Of a stretch of 64,000 bases of DNA, positions 24,505 to 35,728 are shown in pieces. Position numbers and translations under genes: made by a program. The notes beneath the pieces were generated by a model that was given only the letters and a program-made list of their open reading frames with translations, did no database searches and had not been told where the DNA came from. Numbering within the stretch: position 1 is the first letter of the stretch; each line of letters starts with the position of its first letter. The stretch spans positions 191,662 through 255,661 of the forward strand of contig QANU01071322.1 in the NCBI GenBank assembly GCA_003254905.1. The letters run 5' to 3'. The DNA comes from Nissolia schottii (Eukaryota > Streptophyta > Magnoliopsida > Fabales > Fabaceae).

Positions 24505-26119
24505 TTACATGGGAGCTGGGGCATGTGCTGCTTTTATGTCCTCTGACAAACCAGAAACAGGGCCAGGTGCAGCTCCAGAGCTTACGAGCTCCACCATGGC
24601 GCGGCGAGGGTTGATCCTTTGCTTCTCGCAGAGTTCCGGCAAAAACACCCCTGCATATATGCATCAAAGCTAGCTTCATTCTCTATGCCAATTTCAAGGG
24701 AAAAAAAAGCCACAAAAAAAAGAAAGGCAGAGTCCTCTGCTTATTATAATCTAATAAATTAATACAAAATATTGTCACAACATGAGAAAAAAAAGAAGAC
24801 CCCGTCTTGTTTTGGTGATGAAGAGTGACTACTGACTCTGTATACCTTGATTAGATTTGAAGTTAAATGGGTATCAAGTTTCTTTCAAAGTCATGAAAGC
24901 AAGAGGGTGGAGCAGAACGTGAATAAGGCATTGCCCTATATTGAAGGAAAGGTATACACAAATTTTCATGTGACATGCCCTTCTGAATTTTAGACGAAAT
25001 TTATTTCGTATTATCACAAGTCTAATGCATAATATTTAAGTACACTCATAAAAAAAGTTAATAAGATCCATAAACGAGTGAATGTATATTAAATAAAGTT
25101 AGTAAAACTTACTTTTATCATAAATGATAAATTTGTATTTACATAAAAAAAATTTTTGAAGAATAGTTAGCATCGCACGCCCAACAAAAAAAAAAAGACT
25201 CACCACCCATAATACATAGAAATTTCAAACACGGTTTATTCTTGTTGGAATTCTTGTTAGTTGAATATAAATTCTAGCGGTTCTTCAAATCGAAGGTGAC
25301 GACATGGACTTTTCAACTGCTAATCTCAATTCCTTTTCTTTCTCTTTCTACATATTCAGGGCAACTAATTGATCAAGGAATGCCAAAAATGACCCCACAA
25401 GTTAACCATGGTATCATGAACAAAAAGATTTAGGAACTAAATAAGGTTGTTTGTTGTTTTGAACACAAATACACTATTTTTACTTGTGGGTTGGATTGAA
25501 AATTATAATGAACCTTACCCTCTCCAGCAGCCAAGTTGAAGTAAAGGTCAACAATGTTGGGACATTTCTGGTAACAAGGTGGTGAGCAAAGCTTGGCAGT
25601 GAATTGTGGCTCAAGGAGTGCATCGGATGAAATGCCAACAGACTTCCTATCAACGCCACATGCCTCCACACATTGGTCAGTCTCAATGTGCTCCGCCATT
25701 CTCTCCACCACCACTTCCGATGTCCGGCACTGGTATTCCACGCCACGGCCGGCCGCCCTCTCCGTCTCAAGCAGGCACCTCTTCCCTGAGGAAGCTATTG
25801 AGAAAGCGCACACGTCCTTTGGTAACTCCTCACATACAATCTCGGCTGCCAATTTAAACATGTCAGCACACATCGTGTAAATATTTTCTTCCGTCCACAA
25901 TAACTGTCACTTCATAAAATTGATCCATCTCAATTAATTCATCAGATACGTTCATTTAAAAATGTATTAATTTTGTTAATTGACAATTACTATGAACCAG
26001 AGAGAGTATAAAAAAAAAATACATAGCAGGATATATAATATAGCATACTTACCCAAAGATGCATGGATGAAAAGGGAAGAAAAGAACAAAACTAAAGGCA
26101 ATTTGGTTGAGGAAGACAT
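24505..26119 (-). CDS. PAR1: PAR1 (photoassimilate-responsive protein 1-like), complete
   Basis: Three exons on the minus strand: 26053-26119, 25519-25845 and 24505-24650, with GT..AG introns and matching phases, giving 179 residues. Residues 1-22 form a signal peptide (hydrophobic [12 protein letters not shown]). The mature part begins [20 protein letters not shown] and carries the cysteine-rich PAR1 pattern through [20 protein letters not shown] and [16 protein letters not shown], ending [12 protein letters not shown]...[10 protein letters not shown]...APAPM. PAR1 proteins are secreted, induced by sugar accumulation and some pathogens; the molecular role is unknown. The length is normal for the family. 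The start ATG at 26119 is the one that gives the signal peptide. This is the intact member of a duplicated pair; the other, at 43589-44190, is shortened. Confidence 0.93.
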
Positions 26120-26310
26120 GGTTTAAAATGGTGGCTATGATATGGCTTGGTAGGAGTAGCGTGTAGGAGTATGCAGAGTATCAGATTTTTAAGGGGATGG
26201 ATAGACAAAACAGAAATCGGCTTGTGAGACAGAACAAAAAGGGTTTGGGTATGGAATGCCAAGTGTGGAAGAGATATAAGCAAGGAAATGTAAATGGAAC
26301 CAAATGTCTA

Positions 26311-26320
26311 TGTATTTATA
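26311..26320 (-). promoter_or_regulatory. Probable TATA box of PAR1
   Basis: Minus strand TATAAATACA, about 190 bp upstream of the PAR1 ATG. The corresponding site is conserved in the duplicate at 44376-44385. Confidence 0.5.
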
Positions 26321-26830
26321 GGTTGGATTGAAGTGATTATAACAACAATGCGTGTTTTTTTTATAGACGCGTCTGGAAGCCTCACAGCTAGCCTTGTGTC
26401 TTCACCACTTCCTTTAATCAGGGTAATCCTACACAGCAAGGTAACATGTCTTTTTCTTTTTTCTAAAAAAAAAAATAAGACAATAGAGTCACCGTCATTA
26501 TTGAATGAACAAAGGAATGCAGCATGCTTATTCATTCAAAGGTCAATGACCATGTTACATCAGAAAAAAAAAAAGAAAGAAAAAAGCAATGGTTGATTTC
26601 ATGTTATTTTTTTTTTGACATGATACCACTATTATTTATATTATACATGAGTCTTATTTTTTTAATTAAATGTAAAAGATTACTCATAACAATGTCATGT
26701 AAAAAAAATAAAATGACAGAATTCATTTCTTTTTTCGTTAAAGTTTAATTTTAGACATCGTCATATTATTATCTAATCACGTCACCTGTTATTGGATCAA
26801 CCAAACCTACTAATTCATAAATCAATCACT

Positions 26831-28522
26831 CTTATTGATATAATAATATATGATTACATGATAATATAAATTTTTTTTATACGAATAGTACATAAAAATT
26901 GATTTTTTTATTTTAATAATCACATCACATCATTAGGAAAAATATCTAGCTCTCCGGCATTTTCTTAATCATGAGTAATCTTTAAATCTTACTTTTGACA
27001 CTTAATGTATTTAAAATTTTAATGCACAACAAATAATCTCGTGTAATTTTAAATCTATAAAATTATTTTACTTAAATAACATATAAAAAATAGCTCATAG
27101 AGTTTCACATAATATTCTTATTAGGAGATAAAATTAAAATTTATAAAATTATTCTTTTTAGTTATTACGTGTTTGGTTCAACTTCCATGCGTTGATTATT
27201 GACGGGCATGTAAACGAATTTTCCTCGTCAAAAAAAAGAAAGAAAAAAAAAAGAGACTCAATTTTTCGACAAATTAAGGCAGAGAAGTCAAGCAGCCCTA
27301 CTTGTATATTTGGATATTCGTTCATACTTGTGAATTAAAAATATATATTAGTTCATATTTATGCAAAAGCAAAATCCGCGTACTTCGCATGTCTATGCAG
27401 GCTGCAACTGCTTCTTTGTTATAAGTTTTTGGCTTTTTTTGAGAAAAAGGCCGAAAAGTATAATTTACCTGGGGTTTACGTGACTACATGCCATGGATCC
27501 TCTCATGTAAAAATTATATATGACCTTAAGTGTGTATGTCTATCATTAATTAAATTACTTTAAAAAAAAGTAAAAAGTAAAAATGATTTTAAAAAAAATT
27601 AATAGCGAGAATGGACATATAAATGCAATTAATAAAATGTTGAAATATAAAAGAAATTTCTAGAAACAATAGAGTTTACTTGTAATTCATATAAAGAATA
27701 TCTATTTAATATTTAATGCAAATACATTCAAATCAAAGAAAGAATAAGTACTTTAGTGTTTTATCTCAAAAGTGTACGTAATTAGAATGATATTCTGCGC
27801 TTATTGGTTATTTTACTACGCTAGTTAGCCTGAAAAATGAAAATTGAACTAATTAAAGAGAGAAAAAAAACTTGATCAACACAAGTGAAGAATATGGAAT
27901 ATATTAATTTTTTTAGGGGACATATGGGAAGAATATATGTGTTGTAAAATATAAATTAAATATAAACGTAAGTGATAATTATTATGAAATCATTTTTTAT
28001 ATTTATTAAAATATGTTTAGATTAATTTATTTGTGTTTAAAATAATTTATAATTAATTTTTTAGAAATAAGAAATAATTATTCTATCAAAATAAATCAAG
28101 GCCAACGGTGTTGTGTCTTGGGGTCAATGATGTGAAGCCCTAACCAACTATTGCTGTTCCAAGAAAAGAGAACACGCGCACACCGCACACAAATGGGTTA
28201 TTACATCATGCATTTAGACACATAAAGATCTTCATCGTGACGCTAGCTAGTTACGTTGTTAACGTCATAACTAACGCGTCAATTCTTTTCTTGCTTTTTT
28301 AGCTTGTGTTTCCCCTATATATTCCGATTTTCTTCAAAAGACACGTTCTAGAGGTTCTTACATTGAGCTTCCAAGAAAAGTCGTGTGGAAAAAGGTTCAA
28401 AAGCAGCATAACGAAGCTTCCTGAACATTGCCATCTGTCTGCTTAACAAAGGCAACAAAGGTTACAAGACACAAACTACTGAAATCCATGGTAAAACAGA
28501 AAGAAAGAAAGAAGATGGAAAG
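26831..28522. other. AT-rich intergenic DNA, no gene seen
   Basis: Very AT-rich with A and T homopolymer runs. The open frames at 28397-28628 overlap the start of a solo LTR and show no protein motif. Confidence 0.55.
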
Positions 28523-28943
28523 TGTTATGGACTGGGCCTCTAAAGGCCCCTTCCACGGAAGGCCTACTATCAGCCCACGCAGCTTAGCCCAACCACTTAA
28601 CAATTGGTCGTGCCACGGAGCATCCTAGCGAAATCCTCGCAACTCATACCAGTCTGCAAACTAATCAGCTGCCTCACGCCCCATGATGGGCTCCCCAGCG
28701 GATATCACGCCGCGATCCCTGGAAGCTAAACAGGAACGATATACGCGGAACTAAATTAATCACGGATACCCTCCAAGTATATAAATAGGGCCAGCCAAGC
28801 AGGTAAGGTCTCAGACTCTAACCCCCATATTTTTACCAGCATCTGGAACATCTTCTGACTTTGGCATCGGAGTCTTTGCAGGTACCCGCCCCAGCCGATT
28901 TATCCACGGAGCTTCAGAGTCTGAAGCGTACCACTCCGGTACA
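28523..28943 (+). mobile_element. Solo LTR, Gypsy type (421 bp)
   Basis: Begins TGTTATGGACTGGGCC and ends CCGGTACA. A TATA box (tatataaatagg) lies near 28779. The 3' part (catcggagtctttgcaggta) is shared with the LTRs of the element at 29380-31118, so they are related families. Flanks GAAAG and GAAAC agree at four of five bases, a plausible decayed target duplication. Confidence 0.7.
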
Positions 28944-29379
28944 GAAACTGGAATTACTAAATGGAATAAGAGGAATGAATAGAGTGAACTGAGACAAGTG
29001 AGTACAACTTTTATATAGGAAAATGAGTGCAACTAACTATTAACTACTTTATATCTACATATTAACTACTTCAAGGCATAAGCAAATTAAAGCCATAAGG
29101 TTCTATGAGAAAAATCTCAATTTAGGAAACACCAATCTGACAAATGAGACAAATTAAGACAAATACTTAACCGCTACGAGTAGAAGCTGATCAAGAAAAC
29201 TTGACCACTCAAAGCAGAAGCAAACATCAAGCCAATCAAAGACTAAATCAACAAATTCCATTAAAGTTTAACCAATGCTTAACCATCTTGAAATTGAAGG
29301 CAGAAGCTAAACAAGACTACCAACACAAGGCTAGCAAAGTCTGAATCACTACCACTTACAAGTGATCAAACAAACCAAA
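28944..29379. other. No gene seen between two LTR elements
   Basis: AT- and A-rich unique-looking sequence between the solo LTR and the small LTR element. No motif recognised. Confidence 0.4.
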
Positions 29380-31118
29380 TGTACCAAAGGGGTACAATTT
29401 GGATCCTGAAGCTCCTCTACGGGTTCGGGGTCGCCGGGATGGGTACCTGCAAAGACTCCGATGCTTAAGTCAGTGAAGGTTCGAAGCAATAGGGGAATCA
29501 AAGGGGGAGATGAATTCTGGGCGTACTTGGTGTGTAGTTTAGGTTTAAATACCTGAGTGGTGGCTGTGAATTCTGCTATCTCGGGGATCTTTCCGTTGAG
29601 TTGGCCTTCGAGAATCGTAGAGCGTTGCTCCCTAGAGAGAGGATATCACGGGGAAAGAATCTCTTTGATCGTTGACGAGGTGATAACTTGAGTCGGGGTT
29701 GATCTGCGGACCTTCAGGTTTAGGTTCCAAGATGGGTCTTAATGGCTCAGTCTATAACAAGAGCTCCCCAGCTCGGAGTGCGGAGTGAAGCCCCATGATC
29801 TGAGTTAGATACGTGTGTGTCATCTCGAAATTGTTTCGTGAAAGAGGGTTTCGTGGTGTTAGAGACCTATGATAATACGAATTTGTTCCACGGAAGCTTA
29901 TGCTTTTTATGAAATAATTCCTCTCGGTTTGGTATCGGGCTTATGACTTTATTATTTTATTGCTCTCGGTTTTGTACCGGGTTTATGAGAGGAATTATTT
30001 CTTTACTGCTTTTTCAACAGTTTTAGGGTCTGTGGTCTCATCATATGATTCCATGTCCGTGGGAGGATGGAAATCGTGTGCGAGCATCGTGTTGAGAATT
30101 TCATCTGCGAAAGGGTGGTTCTCCTTCCCTTTCACCTTCCTCACCTCGGTGTGCGCTTTTTCAGCATTGTGGGTGTTTACTTCTGCAGACACCTTGTACA
30201 TGGATTCTTGTGTCTCATTGTTTGTCAATGATTGACTTTGGCTATCACCGCGATTAAGACAGTCAATGTGGCGTTACTTCTCACGAGCCTTTTGTATGAT
30301 CTATTTTTGTTTCCAATCTACGTCCTTCTTGGCTTTCTCAGCCGCAACGTGAATTTCTCTTAGCTTTTTCCTCTTCTCTTCTGCCTGTGTTAGTTGTAGT
30401 AGAGCCGCTTCCATTTGTGCGATCTTCTTTGCCTGGGTCCTAACCACATCAACAAGGTCTGGGGGAAGGGGCAGATCACTGTCAATAAGTGGGTCTTGTG
30501 GTTGGCTGGGTGATACGGGTGGGATTTGTTTAAGGGGAGGTAGGGGTGTTATTGGCTCGGGAGAAGGTGGAGGTAGTTGGGAAGGTGGAGCATGGATTCT
30601 TACTGATATTGATCAGCGGATCTCCCTGGATTTTGCGACACAGGATGATTTTCTGGTGTGTTTGGGCGGCATGGTCGCAGAGATTCTTCAGGGTCAAAAA
30701 AAGGTGTGGGAGGTCATAAAAAGTCCCACAGACAATGCTAATATACCGAAGGGGTATAATTTGGATTTTGGAGTACCTTGCGGGTTCGGGTTCGCCGGGA
30801 CAGGTACCTGCAAGAACCCTGATGCTCAAGTCAGTAAAAGTTCGAAGCAATATGGGAATCAAACGGGAAGATGGGTTCTAGGCGTGTCTGGTGTGCTATT
30901 TAGGTTTAAATACCTGAGTGGTGGTCGTGAATTCCGCTATCCTGGGATCTTTCCGTTGAGTTGGCCTCCGAGGATCGTGGAGCGTTGCTCCCTCGAGGGA
31001 GGATATCACGGGACGAGAATCTCTCTGATCGTTGGCGGGGTGATAACTCGAGTCGGATTGATCCGCGGACCTTTGGGTTTAGGTTCCAAGATGGGTCTTA
31101 ATGGCCCGGTCTATAACA
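29380..31118 (-). mobile_element. Small non-autonomous Gypsy-type LTR element with only a gag piece
   Basis: Two direct LTRs, 29380-29759 and 30742-31118, are clearly homologous (shared runs such as ggtttaaatacctgagtggt). On the minus strand each starts TGTTATAGAC; the LTR ends at 29380 read TG on the plus strand. The internal part is only about 980 bp. Next to the 5' LTR the minus strand reads ttgtctgtgggac, close to the common cgtctgtgggaa primer-binding neighbourhood of plant Gypsy elements. Flanks CCAAA and CCAAC match at four of five bases. The interior codes only for a gag fragment, so it would need proteins from another element (TR-GAG/TRIM type). Confidence 0.8.
29995..30228 (-). pseudogene. 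Gypsy gag N-terminal fragment inside the small LTR element
   Basis: Contains HPFADEILNTMLAHDFHPP followed by SYDETTDP, matching the PF...IL...P.F..P....YDG..DP pattern at the start of the plant Gypsy gag (retrotrans_gag) domain. The frame stops soon after; no protease or polymerase follows. Confidence 0.65.
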
Positions 31119-31289
31119 CCAACATATCTAAATTAATTCTACAAGAATTACGCTATCCACTCTAATAATGACACTCACAAAAACTATTAGCACCGAAGCT
31201 GATATTAGAGTCACACACACAATATATATCTCAGATGATTTTCTCTCATTAACTTACTCTCAATAACATAATATAAGGACGTTACTTCA

Positions 31290-31762
31290 GAATTGTCATT
31301 GTTACTTCAGAACGTTCATCATCGAACTCTTCTTCTTTGTCGTTGTCATTGTAAACATTGACTTCTTGATCACTTGCATGTTTGTTGGAGGTTAGGGAAT
31401 TCAACAATGTCAAGTTGATCATCAACTGTACTGCTGGCTAATGTTGTAAGGTTCGGAGACTCAACCATTATCGTTGCTGGGATAGGCTCTGGCAATTGAT
31501 ATGCTTAATCAAACGTATTGTTTGAAGATTAGGTGTCATCAAACTCAATTTGACCATTTGGATTGCATTTCATCACAACTTTCCAACATGATTGGCTACC
31601 TCTCAGATACTTTGCGTAATAGACTTGTCTTGCTCTTTCAGCAACAATGAACAGATCATACTCCCTGTACCGCCGTGTAGGATTAATCTCAGTGATCTTG
31701 TAGTCGGGGTAAGTACGAGTTCCGTTAGGATCATATCAATCACAGCAGAAAAGTACAACATG
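31290..31762 (-). pseudogene. CACTA transposase, DUF4216-like C-terminal fragment, cut by another CACTA end
   Basis: Minus strand from 31762 reads HVVLFCCD, a TGA in place of the usual tryptophan, then YDPNGTRTYPDYKITEINPT, RRYREYDLFIVAERARQVYY and GSQSCWKVVMKCNPNG. This is the second half of DUF4216 of plant TNP2 proteins. The sequence stops abruptly where the CACTA terminus at 31763 begins. Confidence 0.75.
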
Positions 31763-32330
31763 CACTACAAGAAAACAACTCATTTCCGTCGATTTTACCG
31801 TCAGCATTACTGTCAGCATTTTATGGTACCGTTGGCATTACCGTCAGACGCAGGCACACGTTAAAGTTGTCGATGGTAATCATTTTACCGTCGAAAAATG
31901 ACAACCAATGGTAATTAATGGCAATATAAATCGACGTACACCAGTTCACATTTGAGTACATTTGAACCGATTTACCGTCGGTTCAAGGCGACGGTAATAT
32001 AATAATATTTTATTGGTTTACCACCGTCGGTCAACACCGACGATAAGTATATTAGTATTTTATTCCTTTACTGTCGGATATAACCGACGGTAATAATTAA
32101 ATATTTTTTAAAAAATAAAATTTAAATTATTTTTATTATTTGTTTTAATAAATTAATATAATTATATTAATAAATAATTTTAATTAATTTTTACAATTTA
32201 TAAATATGTAAAAAATTTATATTTAATAACTAATTAAATATTTATTTAGTTAATTAATACTAAATATTTAACTATTTAATCAAATATTTATTTATTCATA
32301 TGTTATGTGGCGGACAACATATATTCCATT
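31763..32330. mobile_element. CACTA terminus with ttaccgtcg subterminal repeats
   Basis: CACTACAAGAAAAC starts at 31763, followed to about 32090 by repeats of ttaccgtc(g) and its complement gacggtaa, then AT-rich DNA. Another patch of the same motif at 35180-35260 may be its far side, in which case the element spans to about 35.27 kb and contains the inverted-repeat element at 32375-34623. No clean second terminus was found. Confidence 0.7.
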
Positions 32331-32845
32331 TATGTTTGGACGGTGGTGGGCAGTAGAATTTAAAGATGGACGACGCACATGTGAAAAATATGATTTCCTA
32401 AATAAGTTGCAACAGTCCAAAAACTTATTTTGCAAAAAGAGCGGGACACTCTTTATCTGCGCGTAGGGGGAAATTCATCGAATTACACTTCGAAGAGCCC
32501 AAATGGCTTGGACTCATGAGCACGAGCCCAACTCCCTTTTCAACTCTTTTTACCAATACAACAACTACTATGGGTATATAAACACTTAAAAGGTTTGTGA
32601 TCTAACTAATATGGGACTAGAACTTTTGAAATACAAGGTTTGTGATCTCCTTATGAAAATTACAATACAATCAATACAATAATAAAATGTTAATAATAAA
32701 TATAAACATAATTAAAAATATAATAATTTAACTTTTTTAATTTAATTAAATAATAATTAATTTTAAACAAAATTTTGAATAAAACATAACATATGAAGGA
32801 GAGAAGGAGTACTGTTGATTCCCTAATCTGTTGATTTGACCACAA

Positions 32846-33964
32846 TAGGGGTGTTCATGGGCCGGGCTAGGCCGGGTTGGCCTATAACCGAACCCGGCCC
32901 TATATTTAGACCGGGTCAATTTCGAGGACCTGGACCTGACCCTAGACCCGATAGGCCCGATCATCTTCGGGCCGAGTAAAACCCAGGTTTAGACCGGGCC
33001 AAAACGGGCTAAAATAAATTTAAAAAATAAATCAGAAGCAGCAGAAACAAAAACAGCAAAAACAGTAAAAAAAATCGTTGATATTCATAAACATTTAACT
33101 AAAAGCTCAAAGTTCATTTTGGACCCAATGTCATATAATTTGAGGAATTCTTAAATACTCTCATACCAAAGGCAATTTCCAACCAAATCCAATGGTAATA
33201 TCAACATTTATTGCAGCTAGAGAACGGGAAGATGTCGGCTTACCGAGGGACGACGAGTGCATCAACGACGAGGGCGAGGCGCGGCAAGGGGAGAGCAGTG
33301 AGCACCGAGAGAGAATTGAGCAGAGAGTAGGAGAGGCGAGGGCAAGGGGCGACGCGGTAAGGGCGAGGCGCGACGCGGTGAGGAGAGGAGAGGAGAGGAG
33401 AGGCGCGACGAGGGCTAGGCGAGGCGCGGCATGGTGAGTCGAGGGTGAGGCGAGGCTGAGGCATGGCTAGGCGAGGCGAGGTGTAGCGTGGCGAGGCGAA
33501 GCGCAGTGCGACGCGATGAAGTGAAGGCGAGGCGCGGTGAGGCGGTTGAGAATGAGCACAGGAGCACTGCGTGCGCAAAAGGCTTTCTAATTTCTAGGTC
33601 TTCAAATAATAGGGTCTGATGAAGAGACAGGAGGGAGGGTGATTGGGTTGGGCCATGGCTGTGGCCAAAAATGAATTGTTGTGTGTGTATTGGGCTGTAG
33701 AAAAAAATTATTGGACTGAAGCCTGAAGGTTTAAAAAAAATATATTAGACAGCAAAGCAATAGCATAAAGCCATAAATGAATGAAGATAAATTAGAAATT
33801 ATAAAGGAAAATAAAAATAAAAAATATATAATAATATACTCCGGGCCGAGGCTAGACTCAAACCCGGTATGTATTAGGACCGGGTTATTTTTTAAAAGTT
33901 TTTTTTAAATCGGGCCCGATTCAGCCCGAATGCTTCGGGCCAGTCCAGGTTTTGAACACCCCTA
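32846..33964. mobile_element. Non-autonomous hAT element with perfect 8-bp target duplication (1119 bp)
   Basis: The ends are TAGGGGTGTTC (32846) and GAACACCCCTA (33954-33964), perfect inverted repeats, flanked by the identical 8-mer GACCACAA (32838-32845 and 33965-33972). Both subterminal zones are GC-rich with cgggcc / ggcccg motifs. The interior at 33230-33560 is a striking GC-rich gaggcgaggcgcg-type repeat, whose open frames (33192-33437, 33240-33578) are repeat artefacts. No transposase. Confidence 0.88.
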
Positions 33965-34010
33965 GACCACAATGAAGCATCTTTACCGTCACTGCCTTAA
34001 ATGTAATAAT

Positions 34011-34011
34011 A

Positions 34012-34070
<59 letters not shown>
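34011..34070. repeat. (AAT)n microsatellite
   Basis: About 20 units of AAT/ATA between the hAT element and the right inverted repeat. Confidence 0.95.
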
Positions 34071-34071
<1 letters not shown>

Positions 34072-35271
34072 TCAATTTCATAGCAGAGGTGTCTCCATCA
34101 TTTTCCTCATTTACTCTAATGACTTTTCCTTTTCACTTCTTCAAGTGTTATTCAAAGAATATAACTTAGTTTTTTCCCATTGATCCATAAATTTTAATAT
34201 CTAGACCATTTATTATTATTGTATTAAAACGTTTATGATCTCAATTTTGAAATGACAATTTAATGGTCCAAAAGAAAGCAAGATTCTATCATGCAAGGGT
34301 AGGATTATAAACTATCAGGAACAGAAGTGTTTCAATGCAAATACATGCCACTAAACGATCATCAAGCTTCACATGTTATGTATTTCAAAAGTTCTAGTCC
34401 CACATTGGTTAAATCACAAACCTTTTAAGTATTTATATACCTTTAGTAGTTGTTGTATTGGTAAAAAGAGTTGAGAAGGGAGTTGGGCTCGCGCGCATGA
34501 GTCCTAGCCATTTGGGCTCTTCGAAGTGCAAATCGATGGATTTTCCCCCCGCGCACTCGATAAAGAGTGACCCAATCTTTTACTATTGCAGCTTACCTAA
34601 GAAACCATATTTTTCACATGTGCACAAATGACTAACGCTAGAAATCCCTAAATGTTTTAAAACATATGTTTTTTAAATGCATCTATAAAATATCGTAAAC
34701 TAATAAACAATGTTATTCTTATGAAAATCTATTCAGCCAAATGCTTAACATACAAAACGTTTTTCTGGCTTCGGGTTCAATGAAATGCATACTCTTCGAG
34801 TTCAAGGAAGTGCATACTCTTGTTCAAGTGCTCTTCTTCATGTCTAAGCCATGACCCTTGCCTCCTTTAATCTTTAATCCCGTAATTTACCTACAATTTC
34901 ATGCATATCAACAAGTTGTCAATTAACAAACAAAGGAAAGAACAAAATAAATCACAACCCATTTCGCGTGGTTGAGCCGCGGTGGTGAACCTGGTGGAGG
35001 GAGAGGAGGACGAACGAAAGCGAGGTTGTCACGCGCTGGTGACCCGCGCTGGTGGAGCCGCAGGTGGTGGCGTAGTAGTGTCAAGGTGAGAGAACAAGGA
35101 AGAGGAGAGGAGGACGAATGAAAGAGACCAACAACAAGAAGTGTGGAAGAACATAAACAAAATTCATTTAAGTGTTCGGACCTGAGACATTACCATCAGA
35201 CATAATCGATGGTAACTGTTATTACCAATGGTAATAAGGATGTACAAAAATGCAACATTTTATTAAAACTA

Positions 35272-35705
35272 TTGATCGAACAATATCTCACTTTGATTAG
35301 CGTCTGACTTCATAGTCAACATCCTAACTGCCACAGATAATCATGAATGAACAGATCCTTCCCACATCGAAGTATTTCCTTCCTCTAACAAGCTATAGAA
35401 GTTTTTGGCATCTGGATTAGGTTCCTCATGTAGTAAGTTGTCTTTGTTCATGTCAAAGTCACCTCCAAAAGCATCGTTAACAATTTGTGAATATCTATTG
35501 TCATTAACTATTTATGGTTCATTGACACAAGCCTAACTTTAACTCCCCACTTCTTACTGACACCTACTGAACTCATTTACATCATCGACGTCCATCTCTT
35601 TGTGGTCTACCCATATCCAATAATGCGGCTCAAACCGATTCCTATAAAGATGCACTCTAATCTAGTCAACATTCAATATCTTACAACGCTTACACTATAA
35701 CATCT
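35272..35705 (-). pseudogene. CACTA transposase N-terminal fragment (second copy)
   Basis: Closely similar to 20517-20904. Minus strand reads CKRCKILNVD, HLYRNRFEPHYWIWVDHKE, VNDAFGGDFDMNKDN and LTMKSDANQSEILFDQ with several stops. It extends about 60 bp further N-terminal than the first copy, which is cut by an N at 20905. Confidence 0.8.
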
Positions 35706-35728
35706 CACTTTTCCCTTAGTAAAGGTTT

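Larger units (their letters stand above)
22807..26830. repeat. Segmental duplication block B, copy 1
   Basis: Corresponds to 41854-44858 in the same orientation: a ggtggt-rich stretch (22860-22990), a LINE fragment, a noncoding stretch 23620-24500, the PAR1 gene and its promoter. Copy 2 is about 1 kb shorter mainly because of a deletion inside PAR1. Apart from PAR1 and the LINE piece, no gene is seen. Confidence 0.85.
32375..34623. mobile_element. Element with long (about 250 bp) terminal inverted repeats
   Basis: 32375-32634 is an inverted copy of 34380-34623: the left reads gcacatgtgaaaaatatg inward, and the right reads the same from 34623 on the complement. Shared internal landmarks include the 'gggctcttcgaagtg' region and 'ttgttgtattggtaaaaag'. 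The interior holds an hAT element (32846-33964) and an AAT microsatellite but no transposase. Long inverted repeats suggest a Mutator-like or foldback element; no target duplication was recognised. Confidence 0.65.

Noticed and set aside
25593..25880. Second gene on the plus strand inside PAR1
   Set aside because: No start context, splice or domain evidence; fully explained by the minus-strand exon 2.
33192..33578. Overlapping open frames with Arg/Ala- or Ser/Pro-rich products
   Set aside because: Produced by the GC-rich repeat inside the hAT element; no domain and no splice or promoter support.
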